Of a DNA stretch of 64,000 bases, positions 40,618 to 48,929 are shown one piece after another. This DNA comes from Akkermansia sp. (GTDB taxonomy: Bacteria; Verrucomicrobiota; Verrucomicrobiia; Verrucomicrobiales; Akkermansiaceae): positions 36,465 through 100,464 of the forward strand of contig JAUNHW010000007.1 of NCBI GenBank assembly GCA_030523775.1, read 5' to 3'. How positions within the stretch are numbered: position 1 is the stretch's first letter; each line of letters opens with the position of its first letter. The notes below the pieces were generated by a model. That model worked only from the letters and a program-made list of their open reading frames with translations, made no database searches and was not told where the DNA came from. Position numbers and translations under genes: made by a program.

Positions 40618-41127
40618 ATGCCGTACGCCATGGGCAACACCAAGGTGTTGTATGTGCCGGACCGCCGTATAGACACGTTCGGCGAGACCCGCTTCAACTA
40701 CCGTCTGCTCACGGAGCCCATGGATGAAGTGGGCACCACCCGTGTGCGCAGCGGTTGGGTGGAGGCGCACCGCCCGCGAATCCTGCGCCCGGCAGATATG
40801 GCCGGCGTGGATACGGAAGGCTTCTCCCGGGAGGCTGCGCGTTTCTTTGATTGGCTGCGCGACAACGGAGGCCGGGGGTTGGCCCTCTTCAAGTACGGCT
40901 TCATGTTCAGCCGCTCGGAGGTAACCTCTGAAACGGTGCATGAAGACATGCGCACTGTATCTGACCGCGTGGTGAGGGAAGCCCTGGAATCCGGGGACAG
41001 CTACCGTGCCGTAATCCGCGGGGTGGACGATGCGTGGGAGGTTTCCCTGCTGCGCTTTATGCTGGAAATGATAGAACAATCCCATGAAATCAACGCTTTC
41101 GATTTTCGCCGCCGCGGTCTTATTTAG
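40618..41127 (+). CDS. Conserved-looking cytosolic protein, unknown function
   Basis: A 169-residue soluble protein without a signal peptide or a family I recognise. Notable segments are MGNTKVLYVPDRRIDTFGETRFNYRL near the start, WVEAHRPRILRPADM, and a helical C-terminal half. The start is uncertain: a TAGTAT -10-like element at 40608-40613 covers an upstream ATG, so either 40618 or 40630 is the likely start. It overlaps the LysM gene by 44 bases, which points to coupled expression. Confidence 0.65.
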   Translation: MPYAMGNTKVLYVPDRRIDTFGETRFNYRLLTEPMDEVGTTRVRSGWVEAHRPRILRPADMAGVDTEGFSREAARFFDWLRDNGGRGLALFKYGFMFSRSEVTSETVHEDMRTVSDRVVREALESGDSYRAVIRGVDDAWEVSLLRFMLEMIEQSHEINAFDFRRRGLI

Positions 41128-41875
41128 CACCGTGTGCGCCGCAGTTGCGGCAGAACGCTATTCGCTCTGGCCACGCCGCCCGGCAGAGCTTGAGCAGGCG
41201 CGCCGCCTGCTCAAGGAACACAAGGGGGAGGATGCCGCGCGCCTCCTGCAGCCGCTTGTCGACCAGGACGGCGTCGCGGGGCGGGAGGCCCGCCAGATGG
41301 TGGGAGCCGCCAATGCACCGCGCTATCTTTCCCGCCGCCATCCCGGTGCCGCCGTGTACACGGTGCGCCACGGGGATTATTTGACCCGGGTGGCTGCAAC
41401 CCTGCACTGCCCGTACGAACTGCTGATGCTGCTCAACGGCATGGTTGATCCCGCCGCCATTCACGCGGGCCAGAAGCTGGTGTACGTGCCAATGAACCAA
41501 AGGGTGGAAATCAACATGCCGCGCAGGGAACTTTCCGTGTGGGACGGCCAGGTGCTGGTGGCCGCGTATAATATCGGAAACGTGGAGAGAATCTCCACGG
41601 GAACGGCCGCGGAGGAAACCAAGGTGACGCGGCGTGACGGCTTTGTTGAAGGAGGAAGAGTGCCGGTGCACTCGCCGCTCATGGTCTGCGCCAACCGCAC
41701 GCTTTCACTTGGCAATGGCATGGTGCTTGCAGCCACGGGAAAGCCGGCCGCCCAGGCCGTGCGCATGGATCAGGCGGACTTGAACGAGCTTGCCCTGCTG
41801 GTGGCGGAGGGCACGCCCGTGCACATCACCTATACAGCCGCAGATATTCCGGAGGCAACCCCGGGCCAACAGTAA
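41084..41875 (+). CDS. LysM protein with catalytically dead L,D-transpeptidase-like domain
   Basis: A 263-residue exported protein. Signal peptide about 1-23, a short helical region, one LysM domain (91-136, YTVRHGDYLTRVA...GQKLVYVP) for peptidoglycan binding, and a YkuD-like domain (about 140-249). The fold is recognisable by VEINMPRRELSVWDGQ and by RMDQADLNELALLVAEGTPVHI at the end, as in real L,D-transpeptidases. The catalytic SHGCxR motif, however, reads AAQAVR (222-227): His is Ala223 and Cys is Ala225. The upstream IHG histidine is also absent (LAATGK). It may be a wall-binding scaffold. It overlaps the preceding gene. Confidence 0.82.
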   Translation: MKSTLSIFAAAVLFSTVCAAVAAERYSLWPRRPAELEQARRLLKEHKGEDAARLLQPLVDQDGVAGREARQMVGAANAPRYLSRRHPGAAVYTVRHGDYLTRVAATLHCPYELLMLLNGMVDPAAIHAGQKLVYVPMNQRVEINMPRRELSVWDGQVLVAAYNIGNVERISTGTAAEETKVTRRDGFVEGGRVPVHSPLMVCANRTLSLGNGMVLAATGKPAAQAVRMDQADLNELALLVAEGTPVHITYTAADIPEATPGQQ

Positions 41876-41900
41876 CTTGCGTCACCCCGCGTAAAAAGGC

Positions 41901-41929
41901 TTTCCATGCCCCCGCCTGTTTGGTACAAT
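41901..41929 (+). promoter_or_regulatory. Sigma70-type promoter of ilvB
   Basis: TTTCCA (41901-41906), a 17-base spacer, then TACAAT (41924-41929). A strong AGGAGAG ribosome site (41941-41947) decides the start at 41954 rather than the ATG at 41948. Confidence 0.65.
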
Positions 41930-41953
41930 TGCCGCGCGAGAGGAGAGATGACA

Positions 41954-43789
41954 ATGGCAGAGGAACATACCGCATGTGAGATGACCGGGGCCCAAGCGCT
42001 GGTGCACTGTTTGGTGCGCGAGGGAGTGGACGTGGTGTTTGCCTATCCCGGCGGTGCCAGCCTGCCCATGCAGCAAGCCTTGAGCCACGAGCCCTCCATC
42101 CGCACCATCCTGCCCCGCCACGAGCAGGGCGGCGCCTTTGCCGCGGAGGGCTACGGGCGCGTTACCGGCAGGGTGGGCGTCTGCATGTCCACTTCCGGTC
42201 CGGGGGCCACCAACATGGTTACCCCCATTGCGGATGCCTGCATGGATTCCGTGCCCATGGTGGCCATCACCGCCCAGGTGGGTTGCAGCATGATCGGCAC
42301 CTCCGCCTTTCAGGAGACGGATGTGTTCGGCATGACCGCCCCGCTGGTGAAGCACAGCTACATGATTACGCGGGTGGAGGATATCCCCCGCATTGTGAAG
42401 GAGGCGTTCCATCTGGCACGCACGGGGCGTCCGGGCCCGGTGCTGATAGATGTTCCCAAGAACATTCAAACAGCCGTGTTCACACCGGATTTCGGGGCAG
42501 CCATGGATCTTCCCGGATACCATCCGGGAATCCCGCTTCCCGCCAAGTCCTTGGATGAGGCCCTGCCTATCATTCTCAAGGCACAGCGGCCGGCCATGTA
42601 TATCGGCGGCGGCGTGGTGATAGCTGATGCGGCGGCAGAGTTGCGCGAGTTCGCGGAGCGCACGCAGATTCCCGTGGCGAACACGCTGATGGGGATTGGC
42701 GCCATGCCTGCCTCCCACCCGCTTTCCCTGGGCATGCTGGGCATGCACGGCTCCGTAGCCGCCAACAATACCGTGAACGAGGCGGATGTGGTGCTGGCCA
42801 TAGGCGTGCGGTTTGACGACCGCGTGACTGGTGCCGTGCACGGGTTCTGCCAGCACGCGCAAATCATTCATGTGGATTTTGATGCCGTGGAGCTCGGCAA
42901 GAACAAGCGCGTGGACATGGAGATACGCGCGGATGCCAGGCACGCCCTGCAGTATTGGAACAGCAGGTTGGAGGAACAGGGCGTTCACGTGCGTTCCTAC
43001 GCCTTGGAGAACCGCCCGGCCTGGTTTGGCATGATAGATACCTGGAAGCAGCAATATCCGCTGGCGTACGAGCTCCGCGAGCATGAGATAGTGCCGCCCC
43101 TGGTGATTGAGGAGCTGTACCGCCAGCTCAAAGATGAGGATGCCATCATCTGCACCGGTGTGGGGCAGCACCAAATGTTCACTGCACAGTTCTACAAGTT
43201 TGAGGAACCCCGCCGCCTCTCCACTTCCGGCGGCTTGGGCTCCATGGGTTACGGCCTTCCCGCTGCCATGGGGGCCCACGTGGCCTGCCCGGAAAAACAG
43301 GTGGTCAATATCGATGGCGACGGCTCGTTCCTCATGAACGTGCAGGAGCTGGCCACCATCCACACAGAGCACATGCCCGTGAAGAGCATCATCCTAGACA
43401 ACCAGCACCTGGGCATGGTGGTGCAGTGGGAGGACTTGAAGTACGCCTCCAACCGCGCAAACACCTTCCTGGCAGATGCCACGAAGGGGTACGACCCCTC
43501 CCACAAGACGGAGGAGCTGCTCTACCCGAACTTCCCTGTGCTGTGCGCAGGGTTCGGCGTCAAGTGCGAGCGCGTGACGGAACCGGAGGAGCTCCCCGCG
43601 GCTATCCGGCGCATGCTAGAGGCCAAGGAGGCATATGTGCTGGATGTGATGGTGCCGCATGATGTGCATGTGCTCCCGCTCATTCCCGGTGGCATGACCT
43701 ACCGGGACGTGGTGCTGGAGCGTGTGGCCGGTGATGGCAAGGGGCGTCCTGCATCGAGCCTGGGCAGGGAGATTCCATCGGCGTTGTAA
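41954..43789 (+). CDS. ilvB: Acetolactate synthase large (catalytic) subunit
   Basis: A 611-residue thiamine-diphosphate enzyme that forms acetolactate or acetohydroxybutyrate, the first common step for valine, leucine and isoleucine. It shows the catalytic Glu in LPRHEQGGAFAAEGYGR (near 50), TSGPGATNMVT, and the TPP/Mg segment NIDGDGSFLMN (near 454). The C-terminus is a little longer than usual. The regulatory subunit gene ilvN is separate, at 45877-46395 on the other strand. The O-antigen-ligase-like gene starts 18 bases downstream and may share the mRNA. Confidence 0.95.
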   Translation: MAEEHTACEMTGAQALVHCLVREGVDVVFAYPGGASLPMQQALSHEPSIRTILPRHEQGGAFAAEGYGRVTGRVGVCMSTSGPGATNMVTPIADACMDSVPMVAITAQVGCSMIGTSAFQETDVFGMTAPLVKHSYMITRVEDIPRIVKEAFHLARTGRPGPVLIDVPKNIQTAVFTPDFGAAMDLPGYHPGIPLPAKSLDEALPIILKAQRPAMYIGGGVVIADAAAELREFAERTQIPVANTLMGIGAMPASHPLSLGMLGMHGSVAANNTVNEADVVLAIGVRFDDRVTGAVHGFCQHAQIIHVDFDAVELGKNKRVDMEIRADARHALQYWNSRLEEQGVHVRSYALENRPAWFGMIDTWKQQYPLAYELREHEIVPPLVIEELYRQLKDEDAIICTGVGQHQMFTAQFYKFEEPRRLSTSGGLGSMGYGLPAAMGAHVACPEKQVVNIDGDGSFLMNVQELATIHTEHMPVKSIILDNQHLGMVVQWEDLKYASNRANTFLADATKGYDPSHKTEELLYPNFPVLCAGFGVKCERVTEPEELPAAIRRMLEAKEAYVLDVMVPHDVHVLPLIPGGMTYRDVVLERVAGDGKGRPASSLGREIPSAL

Positions 43790-43807
43790 CACCAAGCGGG
43801 AAACAGC

Positions 43808-45370
43808 ATGAATGCCTCAATCATCAGGAACGCAGTTGTCGCCATCATCTTGGTGCTGGTGTGTATTCTGGTGGGCTCGTATGCGGCGGAGGACAAGAAG
43901 GTTTCCGTCTTCATGATTGCCGGCATTGTGGGCATGATTTTCATGCTCATCATGGGCAAGAAATCCTGGGCGCTGCTGTACCTGCTGCCTCCCCTGATAT
44001 CCTTCCTTCCGCTTGGCATCTTGGCGCGTTTGCCGGCTGCCTTCTTGGTCGCCGGGTTCATTTTGGCGTATTGGTCGTTGATGTGGATTATGGGCTATGT
44101 CCGTTTCTCATGGCGCTCCCTGCCTGCCCTGGATTACATCACGCTGGCCCTTTTCCTGTATTATCTCCTCACGTTCTATTGGCATCCCGTGGCTATCAAT
44201 GCCTTGGGCATTGATGCTGAATACGTGGGCGGCAAGGAATACGTGTGGTGCCTGTTGATGGCCATCTACTATGTGACGCTCAGCTGCATCCCATGTTCGT
44301 ACGAGAATCTGTACGGCGTTCTCCACAAGACCATGTACATTGTGGTGGGTGCTACCGTCTTTACCGCCTTGTCGGGAATGTTTGGCATGGTATCCGCCGG
44401 CGGTTTGGGAGAAGAGATGAGCAATTCGCGTTTCTCCCTGTTCTCCGAGTTGGGAGTTGCCGTGTTCCTCATCGCTTTCAGCAGGAAGACTTTCCATGAG
44501 ATATTGTCCTCTCCCAAGTATATTGCCATACTCCTGTTTTGCTGCGCTTCCGTGGTAATCTCCGGCTGGCGAGAGAAGTTGGTGATGTTCGGAGCAATCG
44601 GTCTAGCCCTGTGCCACATCAAGCGCGAGATGGCCTATATCATCTTTTTCGGTGTGGCGGCATACGGCAGCCTGCTGTATCTGAGCCACGAAAAGGTGGT
44701 GGAGGAGCATTTCCCGTTCGGCATGCAGAGAACATTGTCCATTTTCCCCGGGGTGGAAATCAAGGACGAGGTTCGCCGTGAGACGGAAAACTCCTCGGAA
44801 TGGCGCAAGAAGATGTGGCGCTGGGCACTGGATCCCCGCACGGGATACATTCAGGATTATGTGTGGGGGGATGGTTTCGGCCAGGCCGTGTCGGATTTGA
44901 ACCGCTACAACGTGTCTCTCATGCGCGGCAGCGCCCGGTTTGGCGACCAAGAGGATTTCGCTTCCACGGGTACCTGGCACAACGGCCCAATCACGGCCGT
45001 GCACCGCACCGGCTGTGTGGGGCTGGGCCTGATGACAATCGTTTTCTTGTACGGGGCCTTCCTGATTGTGAGAGTGTGCCGCGCCTACAAGGGAACGCCC
45101 ATGTTTACGCTGGCCGTACTGTTCACCTGCAAATTCTTTGGCGATATTGCGCACTTCTACTTATCCGCCGGAACAATCATGCACTTCTTTGATGATTACG
45201 TGTACCTGGGCATGGCAAAGGTGCTGTATTGCGTTGGCCGTGAGGAGGGTATCATTGTATCCGTATTCTCCAAGAACCGCTACAACCCCATGCTCATTGC
45301 GGAACAGCAGCGCCACGAGCTCATCACCCGCGGTCTGGAGGAGGGCATGACCCTGCGCTCCCGCCGCTGA
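43808..45370 (+). CDS. O-antigen ligase/polymerase-like membrane protein
   Basis: A 520-residue polytopic protein with about 11-12 membrane helices. A large hydrophilic loop (about 305-400) holds a SEWRKKMWRWALDP segment, a GDGFGQ turn and TWHNGPITAVHRTG, the Trp-Arg-His-Asn-Gly pattern of WaaL/Wzy-like O-antigen ligases and polymerases. It probably polymerises or ligates lipid-linked glycan on the outer face of the inner membrane. The 5 kb separation from the export block suggests that the locus was split or that this protein serves another glycan. It lies 18 bases after ilvB. Confidence 0.75.
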   Translation: MNASIIRNAVVAIILVLVCILVGSYAAEDKKVSVFMIAGIVGMIFMLIMGKKSWALLYLLPPLISFLPLGILARLPAAFLVAGFILAYWSLMWIMGYVRFSWRSLPALDYITLALFLYYLLTFYWHPVAINALGIDAEYVGGKEYVWCLLMAIYYVTLSCIPCSYENLYGVLHKTMYIVVGATVFTALSGMFGMVSAGGLGEEMSNSRFSLFSELGVAVFLIAFSRKTFHEILSSPKYIAILLFCCASVVISGWREKLVMFGAIGLALCHIKREMAYIIFFGVAAYGSLLYLSHEKVVEEHFPFGMQRTLSIFPGVEIKDEVRRETENSSEWRKKMWRWALDPRTGYIQDYVWGDGFGQAVSDLNRYNVSLMRGSARFGDQEDFASTGTWHNGPITAVHRTGCVGLGLMTIVFLYGAFLIVRVCRAYKGTPMFTLAVLFTCKFFGDIAHFYLSAGTIMHFFDDYVYLGMAKVLYCVGREEGIIVSVFSKNRYNPMLIAEQQRHELITRGLEEGMTLRSRR

Positions 45371-45421
45371 TGGGGTGCTGCCTTTGCGCTGTTCGCGGCT
45401 CCACGTTTTGGCAAAAAGAAC

Positions 45422-45445
45422 ACCCGCAGACTTTCGCCTGCGGGT
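45422..45445. terminator. Bidirectional terminator between the ligase-like gene and rpsO
   Basis: ACCCGCAG (45422-45429) pairs perfectly with CTGCGGGT (45438-45445). TTTCCC follows on the plus strand, and TTCTTTTTG follows on the minus strand. Confidence 0.78.
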
Positions 45446-45499
45446 TTCCCTTGAATATTTTGCGATTGTTTGCGGCTTCGCGGTGCTTGCCTGCGTGGC

Positions 45500-45751
45500 T
45501 TAGTGGCGCAGGGAAAGGCGGTTGAGAAGGTCCTTGTACAGGTCCGGCATGGTGCGCTTGGCGTAATCCAGCAGCTTGCGGCGCTTGGCCACCATCATCA
45601 GCAGACCGCGGCGGGAGGCGTGGTCGTGCTTGTGCTCCGCCAGGTGCTCGGTGAGGTGGGCGATGCGCTTGGTAAGCACTGCCACCTGGAAACCGGTGGA
45701 ACCGGAATCCTTCTCATTGACCTTGAAGTCATCTACGTTGATTTCGCTCAT
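45500..45751 (-). CDS. rpsO: Ribosomal protein S15
   Basis: An 83-residue small-subunit protein that binds the central domain of 16S rRNA. Family text is clear: DSGSTGFQVAVLTKRIAHLTEHL, then KHDHASRRGLLMMVAKRRKLLDYAKR. The start at 45751 gives the standard protein; the frame extends upstream but without support. It has a promoter 66 bases upstream, so there is a leader that could carry S15 feedback control, but I see no specific structure. No pnp gene is adjacent. Confidence 0.96.
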   Translation of the reverse strand: MSEINVDDFKVNEKDSGSTGFQVAVLTKRIAHLTEHLAEHKHDHASRRGLLMMVAKRRKLLDYAKRTMPDLYKDLLNRLSLRH

Positions 45752-45817
45752 AATGTTGTATCTCTTGTTTAGTGGTTGATTTTCGTGGCTGCGGCAATCG
45801 ACCGACAAGGTGGCAGG

Positions 45818-45845
45818 ATGATAGCACCAAATTCGGGGGATGCAA
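45818..45845 (-). promoter_or_regulatory. Sigma70-type promoter of rpsO
   Basis: On the minus strand, TTGCAT (45840-45845), a 16-base spacer, then TATCAT (45818-45823). Confidence 0.72.
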
Positions 45846-45876
45846 GCCAAATCTCGCAAAAGTTTTCAAATAAGTT

Positions 45877-46395
45877 TTATTCCGCATCCGGCTTGGAGCC
45901 ACCGTCCCTGGGTTTCACCACGGCAATCTTGCCGGAGCGCGTGAGCATGTCTATCTGGTAGTCCGCCATCAGGTTCAGGAAGCGGTTGATGCGGGAGACG
46001 CCGCCCGTGCACTCGATGGAGAGCGTGTCGTGCGTGGCGTCCAGCACCTTCGCGCCGAAAATGTTGCAGATGTCGATGATGTCGTGCATCTTGTCGCCGA
46101 AACGCACACGCAGCAGCACCACCTCCCTGTAGACGGTGGGCACGTTGCGGAAATCCACCACCTCCACCACGTTCACCAGCTTGTCCAGCTGCTTGATGAT
46201 GTGGTTGAGCTTCTCGTTCTCCTCCTTCACCTCAATGGTCATGCGGGAGTAGGCGGGGTCCTCGCAGGGTGCCACGTTCAGGGCCTGGATGTTGTAGCCG
46301 CGCCCGGAGAACAAGCCTGCTATGCGCGAGAGCACGCCGAACTTGTTTTCCACGAGCACGGAGATGGTGTAGATCGGTTTTTCAGGGGCTGACAT
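45877..46395 (-). CDS. ilvN: Acetolactate synthase small (regulatory) subunit
   Basis: A 172-residue regulatory partner of IlvB. An N-terminal ACT domain (about 8-80: TISVLVENKFGVLSRIAGLFSGRGYNI-type text, then the SRMTIEV strand) binds valine, and a C-terminal domain (about 82-160) activates the large subunit. The start at 46395 matches the family N-terminus. It is coded on the opposite strand and about 2 kb from ilvB, with its own strong promoter, so the two subunits are controlled separately. Confidence 0.94.
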   Translation of the reverse strand: MSAPEKPIYTISVLVENKFGVLSRIAGLFSGRGYNIQALNVAPCEDPAYSRMTIEVKEENEKLNHIIKQLDKLVNVVEVVDFRNVPTVYREVVLLRVRFGDKMHDIIDICNIFGAKVLDATHDTLSIECTGGVSRINRFLNLMADYQIDMLTRSGKIAVVKPRDGGSKPDAE

Positions 46396-46430
46396 ATCTT
46401 GGACGAGCCTGGTTCCCGGCTGCGCGGGCG

Positions 46431-46458
46431 AGTATACACGACCCCGCCCGCTTTTCAA
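46431..46458 (-). promoter_or_regulatory. Sigma70-type promoter of ilvN
   Basis: On the minus strand, TTGAAA (46453-46458), a 16-base spacer, then TATACT (46431-46436), 35 bases before the ATG. Confidence 0.76.
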
Positions 46459-46478
46459 GCCCAATTCGCGTGTACGGC

Positions 46479-46515
46479 AGAAAGAAGCCCCGCCCGGCAT
46501 AGGCGGGCGGGGCTT
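46479..46515 (-). terminator. Rho-independent terminator of the acyl-CoA ligase gene
   Basis: Perfect 12-bp stem: AAGCCCCGCCCG (46485-46496) with CGGGCGGGGCTT (46504-46515), followed on the minus strand by CTTTCT. Confidence 0.8.
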
Positions 46516-46533
46516 GCCAACTGTGAATTTCCT

Positions 46534-48612
46534 TTACTTCAACAGCATCTTGAAGTCCACCACCACGGCGCGGTCCGCGGTCACGAGCACCGGGTTGCCG
46601 TCTATGGCGGTGATTTCCGGCACCTCCAGCACCAGCTGCTGGACCTTGCGCAGGGTGTCCGCCAGGGGGCCGACGGCCTTGGGGGCCTCGCCGCGCACGC
46701 CGTTGAGGATCTTGCCCACCTTGGTCTCCTTGATCATCTCCGCGAAATCGTCGGAGGGCAGGATGCGCATGGTGGTGTCGCGCATGACTTCGGTGTAGAT
46801 GCCGCCGGTGCCGAAGACCATGACGCGGCCGAAGTTCTTGTCGCTGTTGACGCCGATGATGGTTTCCGTGGCCTTGGTGATCATCTCCTGGATGAGGACG
46901 GAGGCGCCCTTGAGCTGGAACTTCTCAATGGAGCCCCAGAGGCCGTTCCAGGCGGCCTCGAAGGAAGCCTCGTCGTTCACGTTCAGGTAAATGCCCTTCA
47001 TTTCGGTCTTGTGCAGGGCGTCCGGCGCGGAGAGCTTGAGCACCACGGCGTTCGGGAAGATGGTCTTGCAGAAGGCCAGGGCTTCCGCCTTGTCCGTGTA
47101 GTTGCCGCTCTTCGGGAAATCGATGCCGTAGTGGGCCATGAGGGCGTTCACGGTGACCTGCGGGAGGGAGGCCAGGCCGGCGGCCTTGGCGTCTGCCACC
47201 TGCTTCTTGAGCTCGGCGGGCAGCTCGTGCACCTCTGCGGTGGCGAGCTTCTTGCCGCGGTAGGCCATCTGGGCCTTCAGCAGGCCGAGCAGGCGCACCA
47301 CGTCGGACGGGTACTCGTAGGTGAGGATGTGGTTCTTGCGCAGGATCTCGCGGCCCTCCTCCACGCGGGCACCGCCCACGAAGACGGCGTAGATGTTGAT
47401 GTCCGGGTACTGCGGGGCGAGCTTGACGATGGCCTCTGCGGTGCCGGTGGGATCGGTGACGCGCTGCGGGGTGAGCAGCACCAGGATGTTCTTGTACTCC
47501 TTGCTCTCGCAAAGGATGCGCAGGGCCTTCTCATAGCGGTCGGCCAGGGCGTCGCCCACCACGTCGATGGGGTTGCCCACGGAAGCCTCCGCGGTGAGGT
47601 TGGCCTTGAGTTCTTCGATGGTCTTCTCGCTCGGGCGGGCGATGTCCAGCCCGGCGTCCTCGCACAGGTCGCTCGTGAGCACGCCCACGCCGCCGGCGTT
47701 GGTGAGCACGGCCACCTGGCCGCCGAAATCATTGTGGTGGCAGTACTGGAGAATCTCCAGCAGGCCGAACAGCTCGCGGTCATTGTACGCCTGGATAGCG
47801 CCAGCGCCCTGAAGCGCAATCTCCAGCACGCGGTAGTTCGGTGCCAGGGAACCCGTGTGGGACAGGGAGGCCGCCTGCGCCTTCGCGCTCTTGCCGGGCT
47901 CCATGATCACGCAGGGCTTGGTGTCGGACACCTCCTTGAGCACCTTCAGGAAGTTCTTGCCGTTCTTGAGGGACTCCAGGTAGAAGACGAAGGCGTTGGT
48001 GTCGGGGTCGTTCTTGAGGGCGTCCAAGAGGATGTCCTCTCCCATGGCGGCCTTGTTGCCGATGGAGATGAAGTGGGAGAAGCCGATGTTCTTGCCTGCT
48101 GCCCAGTCCATGATGGCGGAGCAGTACGCGCCGGACTGGGAGATGAAGGCCACCTTGCCCTTGAGCGGGGTGTCGCCGAAGGAGGCGTTGAGGTTGTGGG
48201 GGGTGGAGATGTGGCCCAGGCAGTTCGGGCCCAGCAGGCTGATGCCGTTGTCCAGGCACTTGGTGGCAATGCGCTGCTCCAGCTCCTTCTCGCCCACCTC
48301 GCCGAAGCCGGCGGTGATGATGGAGATGTTCTTGGTGTGGTTCACGATGCAGGCGTCAATCACGGGCTCCGTGAAGCGCGCCGGAACCAGGATGACCACC
48401 AGGTCCATGGCCTCCGGCAGCTTGTCCACGCTCGCGTAGCACGGCTTGCCGTACACTTCCTGGCCGTCCAGCTTGGGATTCACGCCGTACAGCTTGCCGG
48501 TGAAGCCCGCATCAATGATGTTGTTGAACACCACCGCGCCAAGCTTGGAGGGATTGTCGGACACGCCGACCACTGCAATGCTCTTCGGATTGAAGAATGA
48601 TTCGAGTGACAT
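46534..48612 (-). CDS. ADP-forming acetate/acyl-CoA ligase (fused alpha-beta type)
   Basis: A 692-residue NDP-forming acyl-CoA synthetase that links acyl-CoA breakdown to ATP formation. Domain order: CoA-binding Rossmann domain (about 1-130, PKSIAVVGVSDNPSKLG), ligase domains (about 140-440, with the phospho-histidine region SLSHTGSLAPN near 256), and an ATP-grasp domain (about 475-692, GTGGIYTEV, AIDGNPVLV). This single-chain arrangement is the ACD type. The start at 48612 begins the CoA-binding domain. It could use acetyl-CoA or branched or aromatic acyl-CoA. It stands alone, with its own promoter and terminator. Confidence 0.9.
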   Translation of the reverse strand: MSLESFFNPKSIAVVGVSDNPSKLGAVVFNNIIDAGFTGKLYGVNPKLDGQEVYGKPCYASVDKLPEAMDLVVILVPARFTEPVIDACIVNHTKNISIITAGFGEVGEKELEQRIATKCLDNGISLLGPNCLGHISTPHNLNASFGDTPLKGKVAFISQSGAYCSAIMDWAAGKNIGFSHFISIGNKAAMGEDILLDALKNDPDTNAFVFYLESLKNGKNFLKVLKEVSDTKPCVIMEPGKSAKAQAASLSHTGSLAPNYRVLEIALQGAGAIQAYNDRELFGLLEILQYCHHNDFGGQVAVLTNAGGVGVLTSDLCEDAGLDIARPSEKTIEELKANLTAEASVGNPIDVVGDALADRYEKALRILCESKEYKNILVLLTPQRVTDPTGTAEAIVKLAPQYPDINIYAVFVGGARVEEGREILRKNHILTYEYPSDVVRLLGLLKAQMAYRGKKLATAEVHELPAELKKQVADAKAAGLASLPQVTVNALMAHYGIDFPKSGNYTDKAEALAFCKTIFPNAVVLKLSAPDALHKTEMKGIYLNVNDEASFEAAWNGLWGSIEKFQLKGASVLIQEMITKATETIIGVNSDKNFGRVMVFGTGGIYTEVMRDTTMRILPSDDFAEMIKETKVGKILNGVRGEAPKAVGPLADTLRKVQQLVLEVPEITAIDGNPVLVTADRAVVVDFKMLLK

Positions 48613-48660
48613 AATCGTATTGTTTGTGGTTAAAAAACGAAGCCCATCGGCTCGGTGCGA

Positions 48661-48689
48661 ATTGTACCACCCCCGCACGCGTTCCGCAA
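48661..48689 (-). promoter_or_regulatory. Sigma70-type promoter of the acyl-CoA ligase gene
   Basis: On the minus strand, TTGCGG (48684-48689), a 17-base spacer, then TACAAT (48661-48666), 48 bases before the ATG. Confidence 0.76.
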
Positions 48690-48759
48690 GCTTAACCCGC
48701 AAAAAACTGCGCGCGACGGACGCGCCGCCATTCAAACATTACCTCACCGTACATCCGTA

Positions 48760-48830
48760 TAGTCTCGCCAGGACTCGAACCTAGTCAAAGGGAATCAAAA
48801 TCCCTTGTGCTACCATTACACCACGAGACC
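48760..48830 (-). tRNA. tRNA-Gln (TTG)
   Basis: A 71-base tRNA. Acceptor GGTCTCG pairs with CGAGACT, with a G1-U72 wobble, discriminator A. D arm GTGT...GCAC. Anticodon stem AGGGA/TCCCT, loop TTTTGAT, anticodon TTG. T arm CTAGG-TTCGAGT-CCTGG. G1 is unusual, since bacterial tRNA-Gln normally starts with a weak U1-A72 pair. Confidence 0.93.
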
Positions 48831-48857
48831 GTGTACCAAGCGGGTGGTTGCGCGCCC

Positions 48858-48886
48858 CTTGTACCACAGCCGCGTGCAATACGCAA
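48858..48886 (-). promoter_or_regulatory. Promoter of tRNA-Gln
   Basis: On the minus strand, TTGCGT (48881-48886), a 17-base spacer, then TACAAG (48858-48863), 27 bases before the tRNA. Confidence 0.6.
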
Positions 48887-48929
48887 GCAGAATTTCGCGT
48901 GCGCGGCAGGGATGCGGCTGCGCCAGCGT

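Noticed and set aside
46399..48600. A 733-codon plus-strand frame opposite the acyl-CoA ligase
   Set aside because: Antisense shadow of the acyl-CoA ligase, with no promoter, start signal or family features.
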